From Pseudoxanthomonas sp. YR558 (GTDB lineage Bacteria > Pseudomonadota > Gammaproteobacteria > Xanthomonadales > Xanthomonadaceae), in NCBI RefSeq assembly GCF_900116385.1, contig NZ_FPCI01000001.1, forward strand, positions 1,957,501 to 2,021,500: a DNA stretch of 64,000 bases, read 5' to 3'. Below are positions 1 to 10,167 of the stretch, in pieces. The notes under the pieces are model-generated. The model was not told the origin of the DNA and ran no database searches. It saw only the letters and a program-made list of their open reading frames with translations. Within the stretch, counting starts at the first letter, position 1. Each line of letters begins with the position of its first letter. Made by a program: the position numbers and the translations under genes.

Positions 1-626
<626 letters not shown>

Positions 627-700
627 TCAGTGAGGTGAAGTTACCGTTAAAAGAAAGTAAACAGTGATACCAATCAAAAAAATTCAATTGACTCAATGGT

Positions 701-729
701 TTGACGCGAAGTCTTCGCGTGTCTATGGT
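701..729 (+). promoter_or_regulatory. Promoter of the M23 peptidase gene with an internal palindrome
   Basis: TTGACG (701-706) and TATGGT (724-729) are separated by exactly 17 bp, giving a good sigma-70-type promoter 40 bp before the ATG at 772. A perfect inverted repeat, ACGCGAAG-T-CTTCGCGT (704-720), fills the spacer and overlaps the -35 box. That is where a repressor would bind. The promoter also argues against an upstream GTG start at 664. Confidence 0.55.
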
Positions 730-771
730 ACGCCGATTGGGGCTTCGCCTTGGCCCCGGGGTGCAACCTTG

Positions 772-2235
772 ATGCAAACTCATGGGGGCGGCAACAGCCG
801 CAAGCAACAGTTCCGCGAACGCCTGGGGGTGCTTCGCGACACCGCGCTGCACCAGCAAGTGAAGCGGCACCTGCCGGAAGGCCGCTGGACGCGACGCCAC
901 TGGATCCACGCCAGCCTGTTCACGACGATCGGCGTGATGATGGCCACGATCGTGCCCGGCTTCTCCAGCGCGATCCAGGCTCCGGTATCCCAGCCGCGCA
1001 ACACCCTTCTTCTCGAGCTGCCCGAACTCTCGGCCGCGCGCCAGGCCGGTACCGCCGGCGATAGCTGGCAGGTCGTGCGGGTGAAGCCGGGGCAAACGCT
1101 GGGCGCGATCTTCGAGGAGCTGGACATCCCGGCCGCCACCCTGCACCGCATCCTGGACAACGCCGATGCCAAGAAGGCGCTGACGCGCCTCAAGCCCGGC
1201 ACCGAGATCGCCTTCGACCTGCCGGTTACCGGCGGCCTGCGCACCCTGCGCTACGACCGCGACGCCAACCATCGCGTTGAGTTGCTGGTCGGCACGGACA
1301 AGGTCACCGAGCGCGTCATCGCTCGTGAAACCACCACGCGCACCGTGGTGCTGAGCGGCGAAGTAGGGCGTTCGTTGAACCGGTCGGCGCGCAAGGCGGG
1401 CCTGACGTCGGCGAACATCAATTCGATGACCGACGAGATCTTCAAGTACGACATCGACTTCAACTCCGACCTCGGCCCGGATGATCGCTTCAGCGTCGTG
1501 GTCGAGCAGACCTGGCGCGAGGGCGAGCTGATCAGCACCGGTCCCGTGCAGGCGGCCACCTTCACCGTGGACGGCAAGCTGCATTCGGGTTTCCGCTTCA
1601 CCCGCCCTGGTGGCAAGCCGGAGTACTTCACCGCCGCGGGCCGGCCGCTGAAGAAGAGCTTCATCCGCATGCCGATTCCGTACGCACGCATGAGCTCCAA
1701 GTTCGGCGCACGCCGCCACCCGGTGCTCGGCACGATGCGCATGCACAAAGGCGTGGACTACGCCGCGTCGACGGGCACGCCGATCATGGCCGCCGGCGAT
1801 GGTCGCGTGCAGTTTGCCGGCTGGCAGGGCGGCTATGGCCGCACCGTCATCCTCGATCACGGCCGTGGCCACACCACGCTGTACGGACATATGTCGCGGC
1901 TCGGCAAGATCAAGCAGGGCCAGCGCATCCCGCAAGGCACGGTGATCGGCTACGTCGGCACGACCGGCCTGTCGACCGGCCCGCACCTGCATTACGAATT
2001 CCGCATCAACGGCGTGCACCGCAACCCGCTGTCGGTGACGATGCCGCCGCCAGAGCCGCTGTCTGGCCCGCAGTTGGCGGCGTTCCGTACATACACCTCG
2101 AATGCGCTGGCCCGCATCCGCACGGTCGAAGACATCATCTACGCCGACGTCGGCCCCGCGGAAGAAACCGCCAAGCCCGCCACGGCGGTGGCATCGGCCA
2201 AGCCCGTGGCCGGCAAGAAGAACGGCAAGGGCTGA
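772..2235 (+). CDS. M23-family peptidoglycan endopeptidase, membrane anchored
   Basis: Likely cuts peptidoglycan cross-links in the periplasm (MepM-like DD-endopeptidase). The 487-residue protein has a basic cytoplasmic N-terminus, one membrane segment at about residues 45-64, a LysM/OapA-like region at about 100-165 ([16 protein letters not shown]) and a C-terminal peptidase domain. The metal ligands are visible in HKGVDYA (about residue 325) and GPHLHYEFR (about 405). The frame is open back to a GTG at 664. ATG 772 is preferred because a promoter at 701-729 would start transcription between the two. A terminator follows, then anmK, also a wall-recycling gene. Substrate specificity is inferred. 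Confidence 0.9.
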   Translation: MQTHGGGNSRKQQFRERLGVLRDTALHQQVKRHLPEGRWTRRHWIHASLFTTIGVMMATIVPGFSSAIQAPVSQPRNTLLLELPELSAARQAGTAGDSWQVVRVKPGQTLGAIFEELDIPAATLHRILDNADAKKALTRLKPGTEIAFDLPVTGGLRTLRYDRDANHRVELLVGTDKVTERVIARETTTRTVVLSGEVGRSLNRSARKAGLTSANINSMTDEIFKYDIDFNSDLGPDDRFSVVVEQTWREGELISTGPVQAATFTVDGKLHSGFRFTRPGGKPEYFTAAGRPLKKSFIRMPIPYARMSSKFGARRHPVLGTMRMHKGVDYAASTGTPIMAAGDGRVQFAGWQGGYGRTVILDHGRGHTTLYGHMSRLGKIKQGQRIPQGTVIGYVGTTGLSTGPHLHYEFRINGVHRNPLSVTMPPPEPLSGPQLAAFRTYTSNALARIRTVEDIIYADVGPAEETAKPATAVASAKPVAGKKNGKG

Positions 2236-2261
2236 TCCCCGCGCACATGGCGGGAAGCCAG

Positions 2262-2289
2262 AAAAGGCGGGACACTGTCCCGCCTTTTT
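2262..2289 (+). terminator. Rho-independent terminator after the M23 gene
   Basis: A perfect 12-bp stem, AAAAGGCGGGAC / GTCCCGCCTTTT, with a 3-nt loop is followed by T residues. It lies between the M23 stop and anmK, only about 20 bp before the anmK ATG. Confidence 0.85.
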
Positions 2290-2308
2290 CTTTGCCCGTG
2301 AATCCCGC

Positions 2309-3439
2309 ATGACGACGCCTGCTTCCGACGAGCTCTACCTGGGATTGATATCCGGCACCAGCGCCGATGGCATCGATGCCGCGCTCGTCAGGTTCGAGGC
2401 GTCCACGGCGGGCCTGCGGTGCGAACTCGTCCATGGCCGTACGTTCCCCTGGGATCCGGCTCTGCGGACGCCACTGGTCGCACTGGGCCAGGGCGCCGAT
2501 ACCGTGTCGCTGGATGCGCTGGGTTCGCTCGACGGCCGCACTGCGCGCGCCTTCGCCGACGCGGCGACGAAGCTGCTGGAAGAAGCCGGTGTGCCCCGCG
2601 GTCGCGTGCGCGCGCTCGGCTCGCATGGGCAGACGATCCGCCATCGCCCGCATGCCGATCCGCCGTTCACCTGGCAGCTCGGCGACGGCAACGTGATCGC
2701 CGAACGCAGCGGCATCGACACCGTCGCCGACTTCCGCCGCCGCGATGTGGCCGCGGGCGGCCATGGCGCGCCGCTGATGCCGGCGTTCCATGCGGCCCTG
2801 CTCGGCTCGCCGCACGAGGATCGCGCCGTGCTGAATCTGGGCGGCATCGGCAATTTCACCCTGCTGCCGATCGCGGGCGATGTGCGCGGCTTCGATACCG
2901 GCCCCGCGAACGCCTTGATGGACGCCTGGTGTGAGCGCCACACCGGCCAGCCGTACGATGCCGACGGCGCGCTGGCCGCCGCCGGCAGGGTGGACGCCGC
3001 GCTGCTGGCGCGCCTGCTGGCCGAACCGTGGTTCGCGCTGCCGCCGCCCAAGAGCACCGGGCGCGAGCAGTTCCACCTGGACTGGCTCGACGCACGCCTG
3101 GGAGACGCCGCGCTATCACCCGCGGACGTGCAGGCAACGCTGCTGGAGCTGACCGCACGCACTGTCGCCGACGCATTGCAGATGACGCAGCCGGATACTC
3201 GGCGCGTGCTGGTCTGCGGCGGCGGCGTGCATAACGCCGTACTGATGGTGCGGTTGGCGGCGCATTTACCGCAGGCCGTGGTGGAATCCACGGCGGCGCA
3301 CGGTCTGGACCCGGATTACGTGGAAGCGATGGGCTTCGCCTGGCTTGCGCGCGAAACGCTTGCCCGCCGGCCCGGCAACCTTCCCGCCGTCACCGGCGCG
3401 GCGGGCCCGCGCGTGCTGGGCACGGTGTTCCCGGCCTAG
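2309..3439 (+). CDS. anmK: Anhydro-N-acetylmuramic acid kinase
   Basis: Phosphorylates and opens 1,6-anhydro-MurNAc to MurNAc-6-phosphate in peptidoglycan recycling. The 376-residue product has the family length. It carries the N-terminal signature [13 protein letters not shown], the central [17 protein letters not shown] and a C-terminal nucleotide-binding stretch [10 protein letters not shown]. The ATG at 2309 begins [16 protein letters not shown]; upstream open frame is discarded because it runs into the M23 gene. The stop overlaps the stop of the convergent small gene at 3436. Together with the AmpG-like permease nearby it forms a recycling neighbourhood. Confidence 0.95.
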   Translation: MTTPASDELYLGLISGTSADGIDAALVRFEASTAGLRCELVHGRTFPWDPALRTPLVALGQGADTVSLDALGSLDGRTARAFADAATKLLEEAGVPRGRVRALGSHGQTIRHRPHADPPFTWQLGDGNVIAERSGIDTVADFRRRDVAAGGHGAPLMPAFHAALLGSPHEDRAVLNLGGIGNFTLLPIAGDVRGFDTGPANALMDAWCERHTGQPYDADGALAAAGRVDAALLARLLAEPWFALPPPKSTGREQFHLDWLDARLGDAALSPADVQATLLELTARTVADALQMTQPDTRRVLVCGGGVHNAVLMVRLAAHLPQAVVESTAAHGLDPDYVEAMGFAWLARETLARRPGNLPAVTGAAGPRVLGTVFPA

Positions 3440-3663
3440 AAGCCCTTGCCGGGCGGCACGTCTTTCAGTGCGCTGATGGCGTCGGCCAGCGCGTTGACCT
3501 CGCGATCGCTCAGGCCGCCACGGACTTCCGACTCGCAGACGAACAGACCCTGTTCGAGCAGGTTGAAGATGGTGTCGTGGACGGTCCAACCCCGCGCCTG
3601 CGAGACGCGCCGGATGCGCTCGGCCAGGATCGGATCCACGTCCTTCAGCACGATGTCGGTCAT
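3436..3663 (-). CDS. Small conserved hypothetical, possibly ribbon-helix-helix-like
   Basis: A 75-residue acidic/basic protein with no named family that I recognise. It begins [20 protein letters not shown], followed by two helices ([13 protein letters not shown] and [13 protein letters not shown]). The short N-terminal strand followed by two helices is compatible with an Arc/MetJ-type fold, but this is only a guess. ATG 3663 follows a G-rich stretch (GGGGACGGGGAA); an in-frame ATG at 3687 is the alternative. Its TAG stop (3438-3436) shares bases with the anmK TAG (3437-3439), so the two genes are convergent and overlap by 4 bp. Confidence 0.7.
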   Translation of the reverse strand: MTDIVLKDVDPILAERIRRVSQARGWTVHDTIFNLLEQGLFVCESEVRGGLSDREVNALADAISALKDVPPGKGF

Positions 3664-3709
3664 TTCCCCGTCCCCTGCATGCCCCATGGCCTGACTGTAG
3701 CGCAGACGA

Positions 3710-5044
3710 TCAGTCCGCAGGCGAACGGAGGGGCGCTTCCGCGCCGCTCGCCGGCTCGTGGTCGCCGCCGAAGCGGATGCGTGGCACCAACCAGAAGAAC
3801 AGCAGCGCAGCCGGCACCGATGCCAGCGCCGTGATCCAGAAGTAGGGCGCGTAACCGGTCTGCTCGACGATGCCGCCTGAGACCGCGCTCAGCAGCTTGC
3901 CTGGCAACATCACCAGCGATGAAAACAAAGCGTACTGCGTCGCGGTGAAACGCTGATTCACGAGCGCCGACAGGAACGCCACCAGGGTCGTGCCTTGGAA
4001 GCCCTGGGCCAGATTTTCGCCTGAGATCACCATCGTCAGCTTCCACACGTCACCATCCGCGCCGATCAGCCAGACATACAACAGATTGCTGATCGCACCC
4101 AACACCACACCGACGAACAGGGGCCATTTCACGCCCCAGCGCGCGATCGCGATGCCGGCAAGAAACACTCCCGCCAGTCCGATCCAGATGCCGTAGAACT
4201 TGGTAACTGCTGCGATTTCAGTCTTGGTGAAGCCTTCGCCGAGATAGAACGGCGCCATGATGCCGCCGCCCAACGACTGGTCGGACACTTTCGCGAGCAG
4301 GATGAAGGCGAGCAAGGCCGCGGCCAGCGGCGCACCGAAACGACGGAAGAAATCCAGGAACGGCTCCACCACGCCTTCCTGCAGGCCTTCGGCCCACGTG
4401 GTCATCTTGACCCGGACCACACTGGGCTCCGATGCCAGCAGCACCGCCACCACCGGGATCAGCATGAAGAGCGCCATCACCCGATAGACCTGCGGCCACG
4501 GCACGTGGTCGGCCAGCACCAGCGCCAGCATCCCGGTGATGATCAGCGCGATGCGATACCCCAGCGAATAGGTCGCCAGCAGCGCGCCCTGGGATTCCTG
4601 TGGCGCGATCTCGATGCGGTAGGCATCCACGGCGATGTCCAGCGTCGCGCCGGCGAACGCCGTCATCAACGTGACCCAGATGAAGGGCCCGAGCTGCCCC
4701 GGCGTCAGCTGGGCCATCAGCACCAGACCAACGATGACCACCGCCAGTGCGAACAATAGCCAGCCGCGCCGCTGCCCGAGCCGCCCCAACAACGGCAGGC
4801 GCCAGCGATCGACCAACGGCGCCCACAGGAACTTCAACGTGTAGCTCAAGCCCGCGCTGGCGATGAGGGTGATGCTTTTCAGCTCCAACCCGTTCTCGGT
4901 CAGCCAGTAGGCCAACGTGCCCGCCACCAGCAGAAACGGCATGCCCGAGGCGAAGCCGAAAAAGAACATCGTCCATGCCGACGGCTGCGCGAACGCGCGC
5001 CAGACGGAGGGTTTGCCGGGCCGTTCGGCGGCGGAGGTCGTCAT
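3710..5044 (-). CDS. ampG: AmpG-like muropeptide permease (MFS)
   Basis: An inner-membrane major facilitator protein of 444 residues with about 12-14 hydrophobic segments. The N-terminal WTMFFFGFASGMPFLLVAGT and the region LDIAVDAYRIE match AmpG permeases, which import GlcNAc-anhydroMurNAc peptides for recycling and beta-lactamase signalling. anmK close by supports that role. Its ATG (5044-5042) overlaps by one base the TGA of xth (5046-5044), so translation is probably coupled. No ampD or ampC is seen in this window. The transport substrate is inferred from the family. Confidence 0.88.
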   Translation of the reverse strand: MTTSAAERPGKPSVWRAFAQPSAWTMFFFGFASGMPFLLVAGTLAYWLTENGLELKSITLIASAGLSYTLKFLWAPLVDRWRLPLLGRLGQRRGWLLFALAVVIVGLVLMAQLTPGQLGPFIWVTLMTAFAGATLDIAVDAYRIEIAPQESQGALLATYSLGYRIALIITGMLALVLADHVPWPQVYRVMALFMLIPVVAVLLASEPSVVRVKMTTWAEGLQEGVVEPFLDFFRRFGAPLAAALLAFILLAKVSDQSLGGGIMAPFYLGEGFTKTEIAAVTKFYGIWIGLAGVFLAGIAIARWGVKWPLFVGVVLGAISNLLYVWLIGADGDVWKLTMVISGENLAQGFQGTTLVAFLSALVNQRFTATQYALFSSLVMLPGKLLSAVSGGIVEQTGYAPYFWITALASVPAALLFFWLVPRIRFGGDHEPASGAEAPLRSPAD

Positions 5045-5814
5045 CAGGTGTAGTCCACCGTGAAGGGTGCGTGGTCCGAGAAGCGCTGTTCACGATAGAT
5101 CGAGCAGGCTTTCAGGCGATCGCGTAGCGAAGGCGTGACGAACTGGTAGTCGATCCGCCATCCCACGTTGTTGGCGCGCGCGGCGCCACGGTTGCTCCAC
5201 CAGGTGTAGTCCTGGCCTTCCGGGTGCAGTGCACGGTAGGCATCGACCCAGCCGCCATCGTCCACGCACATCCCGTTCAACCAGTCACGCTCCGGCGGGA
5301 GGCAGCCGGAGTTCTTCTGGTTGCTGGTCCAGTTCTTGATGTCCAGCCGGCTGCGCACGATGTTCCAGTCGCCGCACAGCACGTAGTGGCGACCGCTGCG
5401 ACGCCACTCGTCCAGCACCGGCGCCAGCCAGTCCATCACCTTGAACTTGAAGCCCTGGCGCTCGTCGCCCGACGAGCCGGACGGAATGTAGAACGACACC
5501 ACGCTCAGCTGGCCGAAACGCGCCTCGATGTAGCGCCCTTCCTCGTCGAAGTCGGGCCAGCCCAGCGCGGTGCGGACCTCATCGGGCTCGCGTCGCGCGT
5601 AGATCGCCACGCCGCTGTAGCCCTTCTTGGTACTGGCGTCGCGGAACCAGGCCTTGTAGCCGGCCGGCAGGAATTCGGGACCGGCCAGCTGGTGTTCCTG
5701 CGCCTTGGTCTCCTGCACGCACAGCACGTCGGCGTCCTGCGCGGTGAACCAGTCGAAGAAGCCTTTGGTGGCCGCCGAGCGCAGGCCGTTGGCATTGAAG
5801 CTGATGATGCGCAT
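5044..5814 (-). CDS. xth: Exodeoxyribonuclease III / AP endonuclease
   Basis: A Mg-dependent AP endonuclease and 3'-5' exonuclease for base-excision repair. The 256-residue product starts MRIISFNANGLRSA and carries VLCVQETKAQ (metal-binding Glu), CGDWNIV (catalytic Asp/Asn), GWRIDYQFV and the C-terminal SDHAPF (catalytic Asp-His). ATG 5814 is chosen because it begins exactly at the family N-terminus; the open frame upstream is low-complexity. It is the first gene of a two-gene unit with ampG and is divergent from pyrE. Confidence 0.95.
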   Translation of the reverse strand: MRIISFNANGLRSAATKGFFDWFTAQDADVLCVQETKAQEHQLAGPEFLPAGYKAWFRDASTKKGYSGVAIYARREPDEVRTALGWPDFDEEGRYIEARFGQLSVVSFYIPSGSSGDERQGFKFKVMDWLAPVLDEWRRSGRHYVLCGDWNIVRSRLDIKNWTSNQKNSGCLPPERDWLNGMCVDDGGWVDAYRALHPEGQDYTWWSNRGAARANNVGWRIDYQFVTPSLRDRLKACSIYREQRFSDHAPFTVDYT

Positions 5815-5927
5815 GTGCACTACGTTCGTCGGAAACCGGGCAAGCGTACCCGAACCGGCCCCTCCACCGCGCGACGTGCACGCCGTGGCGGTTATCCTGT
5901 CCCCTATCCTGTTCAGCCCTTGCCCCC

Positions 5928-6599
5928 ATGACCGACCACCGTTCCCGTTTCCTCCAGCTCGCACTGCACGCGCAGGCCCTGCGCTTCGGCCAGTTCACGC
6001 TGAAATCGGGCCGGCAGAGTCCTTACTTCTTCAATGCCGGGCGTTTCGACAGCGGCGCCCGGTTGGCCGGTCTGGCCGCGTGCTACGCGGATGCGGTCGA
6101 GGACGCCGGGCTGGAGTTCGACCTGCTGTTCGGGCCGGCCTACAAGGGCATCCCGCTGGCGACGGCCTTGGCGTGCGAATTCGCCCGCCGCGGTCGCGAC
6201 CTGCCGGTGGCCTTCAATCGCAAGGAGGCCAAGGATCACGGCGAAGGCGGCCTGCTGATCGGCGCACCGCTGGAGGAACGCCGCGTGTTGATCGTCGACG
6301 ATGTGATCACCGCGGGTACCGCCATCCGCGAGGCGCTGGGACTCATCCGCGCCGGTGGCGGCCGACCAGCGGGCATCGTGGTGGCGCTGGACCGCCAGGA
6401 AGTGCTCGGCGAGCCGGCCTCCGGCAGCGCCCGCCGCTCCGCCGCTCAATCCGTGGCGGAGGAAACCGGCGTGCCCGTCGTGGCCGTCGCCAGCCTGCAT
6501 GACCTGCTTGCTTTTGCCGGTGAAAGCGCCGACCTTGTCCACCATCGCGACGACCTGCTGGCCTATCGGGCCCGCTACGGCAGCGCGTCCCAGGACTGA
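5928..6599 (+). CDS. pyrE: Orotate phosphoribosyltransferase
   Basis: Converts orotate plus PRPP to OMP in de novo pyrimidine synthesis. The 223-residue protein has FTLKSGRQSPYFFNAG at the N-terminus, GPAYKGIPLA in the middle and the PRPP-binding motif VLIVDDVITAGTAIREA at about residues 124-140. Its length is close to the usual 213 residues. It is divergent from xth, with 113 bp between the two starts. The downstream secreted-protein gene begins within 20 bp of its stop, so they probably share a transcript. Confidence 0.97.
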   Translation: MTDHRSRFLQLALHAQALRFGQFTLKSGRQSPYFFNAGRFDSGARLAGLAACYADAVEDAGLEFDLLFGPAYKGIPLATALACEFARRGRDLPVAFNRKEAKDHGEGGLLIGAPLEERRVLIVDDVITAGTAIREALGLIRAGGGRPAGIVVALDRQEVLGEPASGSARRSAAQSVAEETGVPVVAVASLHDLLAFAGESADLVHHRDDLLAYRARYGSASQD

Positions 6600-6616
6600 T
6601 GCAGCAGGGGGCTGTC

Positions 6617-7297
6617 ATGACCGTCCGTATCCCGTTGTTGTTGGCCGCCTGCCTGCTAGCGCCCTCGGCTCTGGCGCAAGACAAGGCGCCTGCGAAAAAG
6701 TTGTTCTGCTGGGAAGAGAAAGGCCAGCGGGTTTGCAGCGATGCCCTGCCGGCTGAAGCCGTCAACGCCGCGCGGGAAGAAATCAGCGCGACCAGCGGCT
6801 TGCGGACCGGTGGCGTGGGCCGCGCCATGACCGAAGAAGAGAGAGCGCAGGCCGCCATCGAATCCCAGCAGCGTCAGATGGATGCAGCGGCGGCAGAAAC
6901 CCGCCGACGCACCGATGCGGCGATGCTGCTGTCTTATCGGGACGAGAACGATCTGCGGCGCGTGTTCAACGAACGCATCGCCATCGTCGACAACAACGTG
7001 CGGACGGCCCGCTACAACACGGTGAGTCTGCGCGATGGCTTAGTCAGCCTTCTGCAGACCGCCGGCAACCAGGAGCTGGGCGGTCGCCCCGTCGCGCCGG
7101 AGTTGGCCGCGAATATCCGGCAGCGACACGCCGAACTGGTGCGCACGCGCCGGCTGCAGCACAGCTTCGAGACCCAGCGCGCGGCGCTGGACGTCGAGAT
7201 CACCGACATCATGCAGCGCTATCGCGCGGTGAAGGGCATCAGTCCGGACGCCATCGAGGAAGCAGCGGGACAGACGCCGGCCACCACGCGTAAGTAA
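6617..7297 (+). CDS. Exported hypothetical protein, DUF4124-like N-terminus plus helical region
   Basis: The 226-residue product has a clear signal peptide, MTVRIPLLLAACLLAPSALA, with cleavage after ALA. A short region, KKLFCWEEKGQRVCSDALP, resembles the DUF4124 pattern seen in exported xanthomonad proteins. The rest is long charged helix rich in Glu, Arg and Gln, likely coiled coil. ATG 6617 is preferred over ATG 6599 (which overlaps the pyrE stop) because AGGGGG precedes it and the signal peptide starts cleanly. The function is unknown. Confidence 0.8.
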   Translation: MTVRIPLLLAACLLAPSALAQDKAPAKKLFCWEEKGQRVCSDALPAEAVNAAREEISATSGLRTGGVGRAMTEEERAQAAIESQQRQMDAAAAETRRRTDAAMLLSYRDENDLRRVFNERIAIVDNNVRTARYNTVSLRDGLVSLLQTAGNQELGGRPVAPELAANIRQRHAELVRTRRLQHSFETQRAALDVEITDIMQRYRAVKGISPDAIEEAAGQTPATTRK

Positions 7298-7311
7298 CCC
7301 CGCAAACGACA

Positions 7312-7332
7312 ACGCCGGGACATGCCCGGCGT
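7312..7332. terminator. Hairpin between convergent genes
   Basis: A perfect 8-bp stem, ACGCCGGG / CCCGGCGT, with a 5-nt loop lies between the stop at 7297 and the algC stop at 7358. There is no T-run, so it may act with Rho or only as a mRNA 3'-end stabiliser. Confidence 0.5.
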
Positions 7333-7357
7333 CGGTCGCGCCCCACGTCATGAGGCC

Positions 7358-9706
7358 TCAGAACGTCATCGTCAGTTCCGGTGCCAGTGCCTGCAGGCGC
7401 GTACGGAACTCGGTCTTGATGCGTTCCAGCGCGTCCTTGTTGTCTGCTTCGAAACGCAGCACCAGGATGGGCGTCGTGTTCGACGCGCGCACCAGGCCCC
7501 AACCGTCGTCCCAGTCGGCGCGCAGCCCGTCGATGGTCGACAGCCGAGCGCCTTCGAACTCCACGCCATCGACGAAGCGCGCAACGATCTCATGCGGCGT
7601 GCCCTCGACGACATCCACCTTGATCTCCGGCGTCGACACGCCGTCGGGCAGGGCGGCGAGCACCTCGGACGGCGTCTCGGACCGGTTAGCCAGGATCTCC
7701 AGCAGGCGAGCCGCCGAGTACAGCCCATCATCGAAGCCGTACCAGCGCTCCTGGAAGAAGAAATGCCCGCTCATCTCGCCAGCGAGCTCTGCACCGCTCT
7801 CACGCATCTTGGCCTTGATCAGCGAGTGCCCGGTCTTCCACATCATCGGCGTGCCGCCATGGCGCAGCACCCAGCCCTGCAGCTTCCCGGTGCACTTCAC
7901 GTCGTAGATGATGAGCGCGCCGGGATTGCGTTCCAGCACGTCGGCCGCGAACAGCATCAGTAACCGATCCGGGAAGATCACCGCACCTTCCTTCGTCACC
8001 ACGCCGAGGCGATCGCCATCGCCGTCGAACGCCAGGCCGATGTCGGCGTCGAACCGCTTCACTGTCTGGATCAGGTCTTCCAGGTTGTGCGGCTCGCTGG
8101 GATCCGGATGGTGGTTCGGGAACGTGCCGTCGACTTCGCAGTAGAGCGGAATCACCTCTGCACCGATGGCTTCCAGCAACTGCGGCGCGATGTCGCCCGC
8201 CACGCCGTTGCCGGCATCCACGACGACCTTGAGCGGTCGTTCCAACTGCACGTCATCAGCGATCCGCTGGATGTAGTCGGCCGAAATATCACGCTGCTGC
8301 AGATCGCCTGGCACATTGGCGATGTAGAGCCGGTTGTCGCGGATGCGCTCGTACAGGTCGGTGATGGCGTCGCCGGACAGCGTCTGCCCACCGACCACAA
8401 TCTTGAACCCGTTGTAGTCCGGCGGATTGTGGCTGCCGGTCAGCGCCACGCAACTACCTGCACGCAGGTGGTACGCACCGTAGTAGACCACCGGTGTGGG
8501 CGCCAGACCGATGTCGACGACATTGCGGCCGGCCTTGCGCAGACCGCTGATGAGGCCGCCGATCAGGTCAGGGCCTGACAAGCGCCCATCGCGGCCGACC
8601 ACGATGTCGGCCAGGTCCTCGTCGCGCATCACCGAGCCGATCGCCAGGCCGATCAGTTCGGCCACCTCGGTGCTCAGTGTCTTGCCCACGATTCCGCGGA
8701 TGTCGTAGGCACGGAAGATGCCGGGATCGACGTCCACCGTCGCTCGGGCAGGTCGCGCACCTTCTTCACGCTCGCCTACCTCGCGGGTCGCTGCGGGCAT
8801 CGGCGGGGGTTCACGCAGGAGGGCCTCGCCAAGGGTCGGCTCGTCGCCTTCGGTTCCTTCAGCTTTCTTCTTGCCCAGCGCAGGCAAGCGGATGCCACCG
8901 CGGGCCACCAGCAACGCCATGATCGCGAGGATGCCCAGCAGCCCTGCGACCACCATGGCGGGAATCGCGCCGAGGCCCAGCGGACCGGACTCGCTGTCGG
9001 GTACGGCCGTCGCCACCCGTAGCCCGGTCTTGCCGACCACGTGCGCCATGCGCTCAGCAGCGTCCTGCAGACTGCTGTTACCGCGCTCTCGCACGCTGAA
9101 GCCACCCTGGCGCAACGCCAGATAGCCGCCCTGCGGTGCTCGCACCCCATCGAAGCCGGCCGTCAGTCGTGCCAGTGGCAAACGCACGTACACCACGCCC
9201 TGCGGTACGGCAGCGGCCAATCCGAAGACCGTGGCCTTGCCATCCCTCAGCACACGCGCGGCGACCTGGTCGCCCTGCATCGCGGCTTCCAGCAACGCGA
9301 GCTTGCTGTACCCGAACGCAGATGCATCGCCATATGCGACATCCAAGTCGGCGCCCAGGATCTCGACGGTCTCGACCCCTGCCCACCCGTCCCGCAGCGC
9401 GGCTGTGGCCGCCGCCGTGTCGTTCGCGGCCAAGGCTTGCTTCACCGGCCCGGAATCCAGGCGTCGGGCCAACTCCTTGCTATGGGTGTCGTATTCGCCC
9501 TGCACTGCCTGCACCGCCGCGTCGCGTGCACGCTCCATGTCGGTCAGCAGCGTCGCTTCGCGCCATTGCCGTACGCCGCTCCAGCCCAGCAGGCCAGCCA
9601 GCAGGACCAGCAGCAGAGCCAGCATCGGCAGCGCACGTTGCAAGTCGCCCATGGGCACGCGCGCACGGCGCTCGTTCGTTGCGTTCATCGGCTTGTCCCC
9701 TGTCAT
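7358..9706 (-). CDS. algC: Phosphomannomutase/phosphoglucomutase with membrane-anchored N-terminal extension
   Basis: Interconverts mannose or glucose 1- and 6-phosphates for exopolysaccharide and LPS precursors. At 782 residues it is much longer than the roughly 450-residue classical enzyme. Residues 1-300 are extra: a membrane segment at about 27-46, a roughly 200-residue probable periplasmic domain, a second membrane segment at about 253-275 and a linker. The enzyme part starts at [11 protein letters not shown]. It holds the phosphoserine loop [11 protein letters not shown] (Ser about 425), the metal loop DGDGDRLG (about 560) and the sugar loop [12 protein letters not shown] 9706 overlaps the dut stop by 4 bp; ATG 9688 with a GGGGA upstream is an alternative. 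Confidence 0.93.
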   Translation of the reverse strand: MTGDKPMNATNERRARVPMGDLQRALPMLALLLVLLAGLLGWSGVRQWREATLLTDMERARDAAVQAVQGEYDTHSKELARRLDSGPVKQALAANDTAAATAALRDGWAGVETVEILGADLDVAYGDASAFGYSKLALLEAAMQGDQVAARVLRDGKATVFGLAAAVPQGVVYVRLPLARLTAGFDGVRAPQGGYLALRQGGFSVRERGNSSLQDAAERMAHVVGKTGLRVATAVPDSESGPLGLGAIPAMVVAGLLGILAIMALLVARGGIRLPALGKKKAEGTEGDEPTLGEALLREPPPMPAATREVGEREEGARPARATVDVDPGIFRAYDIRGIVGKTLSTEVAELIGLAIGSVMRDEDLADIVVGRDGRLSGPDLIGGLISGLRKAGRNVVDIGLAPTPVVYYGAYHLRAGSCVALTGSHNPPDYNGFKIVVGGQTLSGDAITDLYERIRDNRLYIANVPGDLQQRDISADYIQRIADDVQLERPLKVVVDAGNGVAGDIAPQLLEAIGAEVIPLYCEVDGTFPNHHPDPSEPHNLEDLIQTVKRFDADIGLAFDGDGDRLGVVTKEGAVIFPDRLLMLFAADVLERNPGALIIYDVKCTGKLQGWVLRHGGTPMMWKTGHSLIKAKMRESGAELAGEMSGHFFFQERWYGFDDGLYSAARLLEILANRSETPSEVLAALPDGVSTPEIKVDVVEGTPHEIVARFVDGVEFEGARLSTIDGLRADWDDGWGLVRASNTTPILVLRFEADNKDALERIKTEFRTRLQALAPELTMTF

Positions 9707-10167
9707 CGCACGCCGGTGTGGCCGAAACCACCCGTCCCCCGTGCGCTGTCGGCGAAAGTATCCACCACTTGGAGCTCCACGCGCACCACGGGCAACACCA
9801 TGACCTGCGCGATGCGGTCGCCTGGCTGGATGGTGAAGGCCTCATGGCCCCGGTTCCATACACTGATCAGCAGCGGCCCCTGGTAGTCGGCATCGATCAA
9901 TCCCGTGCCGTTGCCGAGCACGATGCCGTGGCGGTGACCCAAGCCGGAGCGCGGCAGTACCACCGCGCAGAGATGGGGATCGCCCAGGTGCAGGGCGATA
10001 CCGCTGGGTACCAGGGCGGCATCGCCCGGCTCCAACACCAGCGGCGCATCCAGCGCGGCGCGCAGATCCATGCCCGCGCTGGCCTCGGTGGCGTAGGCCG
10101 GTAGCGGCCATTCATCGCCGAAGCGGGGGTCCAACAGTTTCACTTCCACCGCGCGGGGTGCACTCAT
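9703..10167 (-). CDS. dut: dUTP diphosphatase
   Basis: Hydrolyses dUTP to dUMP, keeping uracil out of DNA and feeding dTMP synthesis. The 154-residue trimeric-type dUTPase shows all five motifs: [37 protein letters not shown] and the C-terminal [10 protein letters not shown]. It sits between coaBC and algC with 4-bp ATGA overlaps on both sides, so the three genes form one tightly coupled operon. Confidence 0.97.
   Translation of the reverse strand: MSAPRAVEVKLLDPRFGDEWPLPAYATEASAGMDLRAALDAPLVLEPGDAALVPSGIALHLGDPHLCAVVLPRSGLGHRHGIVLGNGTGLIDADYQGPLLISVWNRGHEAFTIQPGDRIAQVMVLPVVRVELQVVDTFADSARGTGGFGHTGVR

Noticed and set aside
664..771. GTG 664 as start of the M23 gene
   Set aside because: A good promoter lies downstream of it at 701-729 and the added residues do not resemble the family N-terminus.
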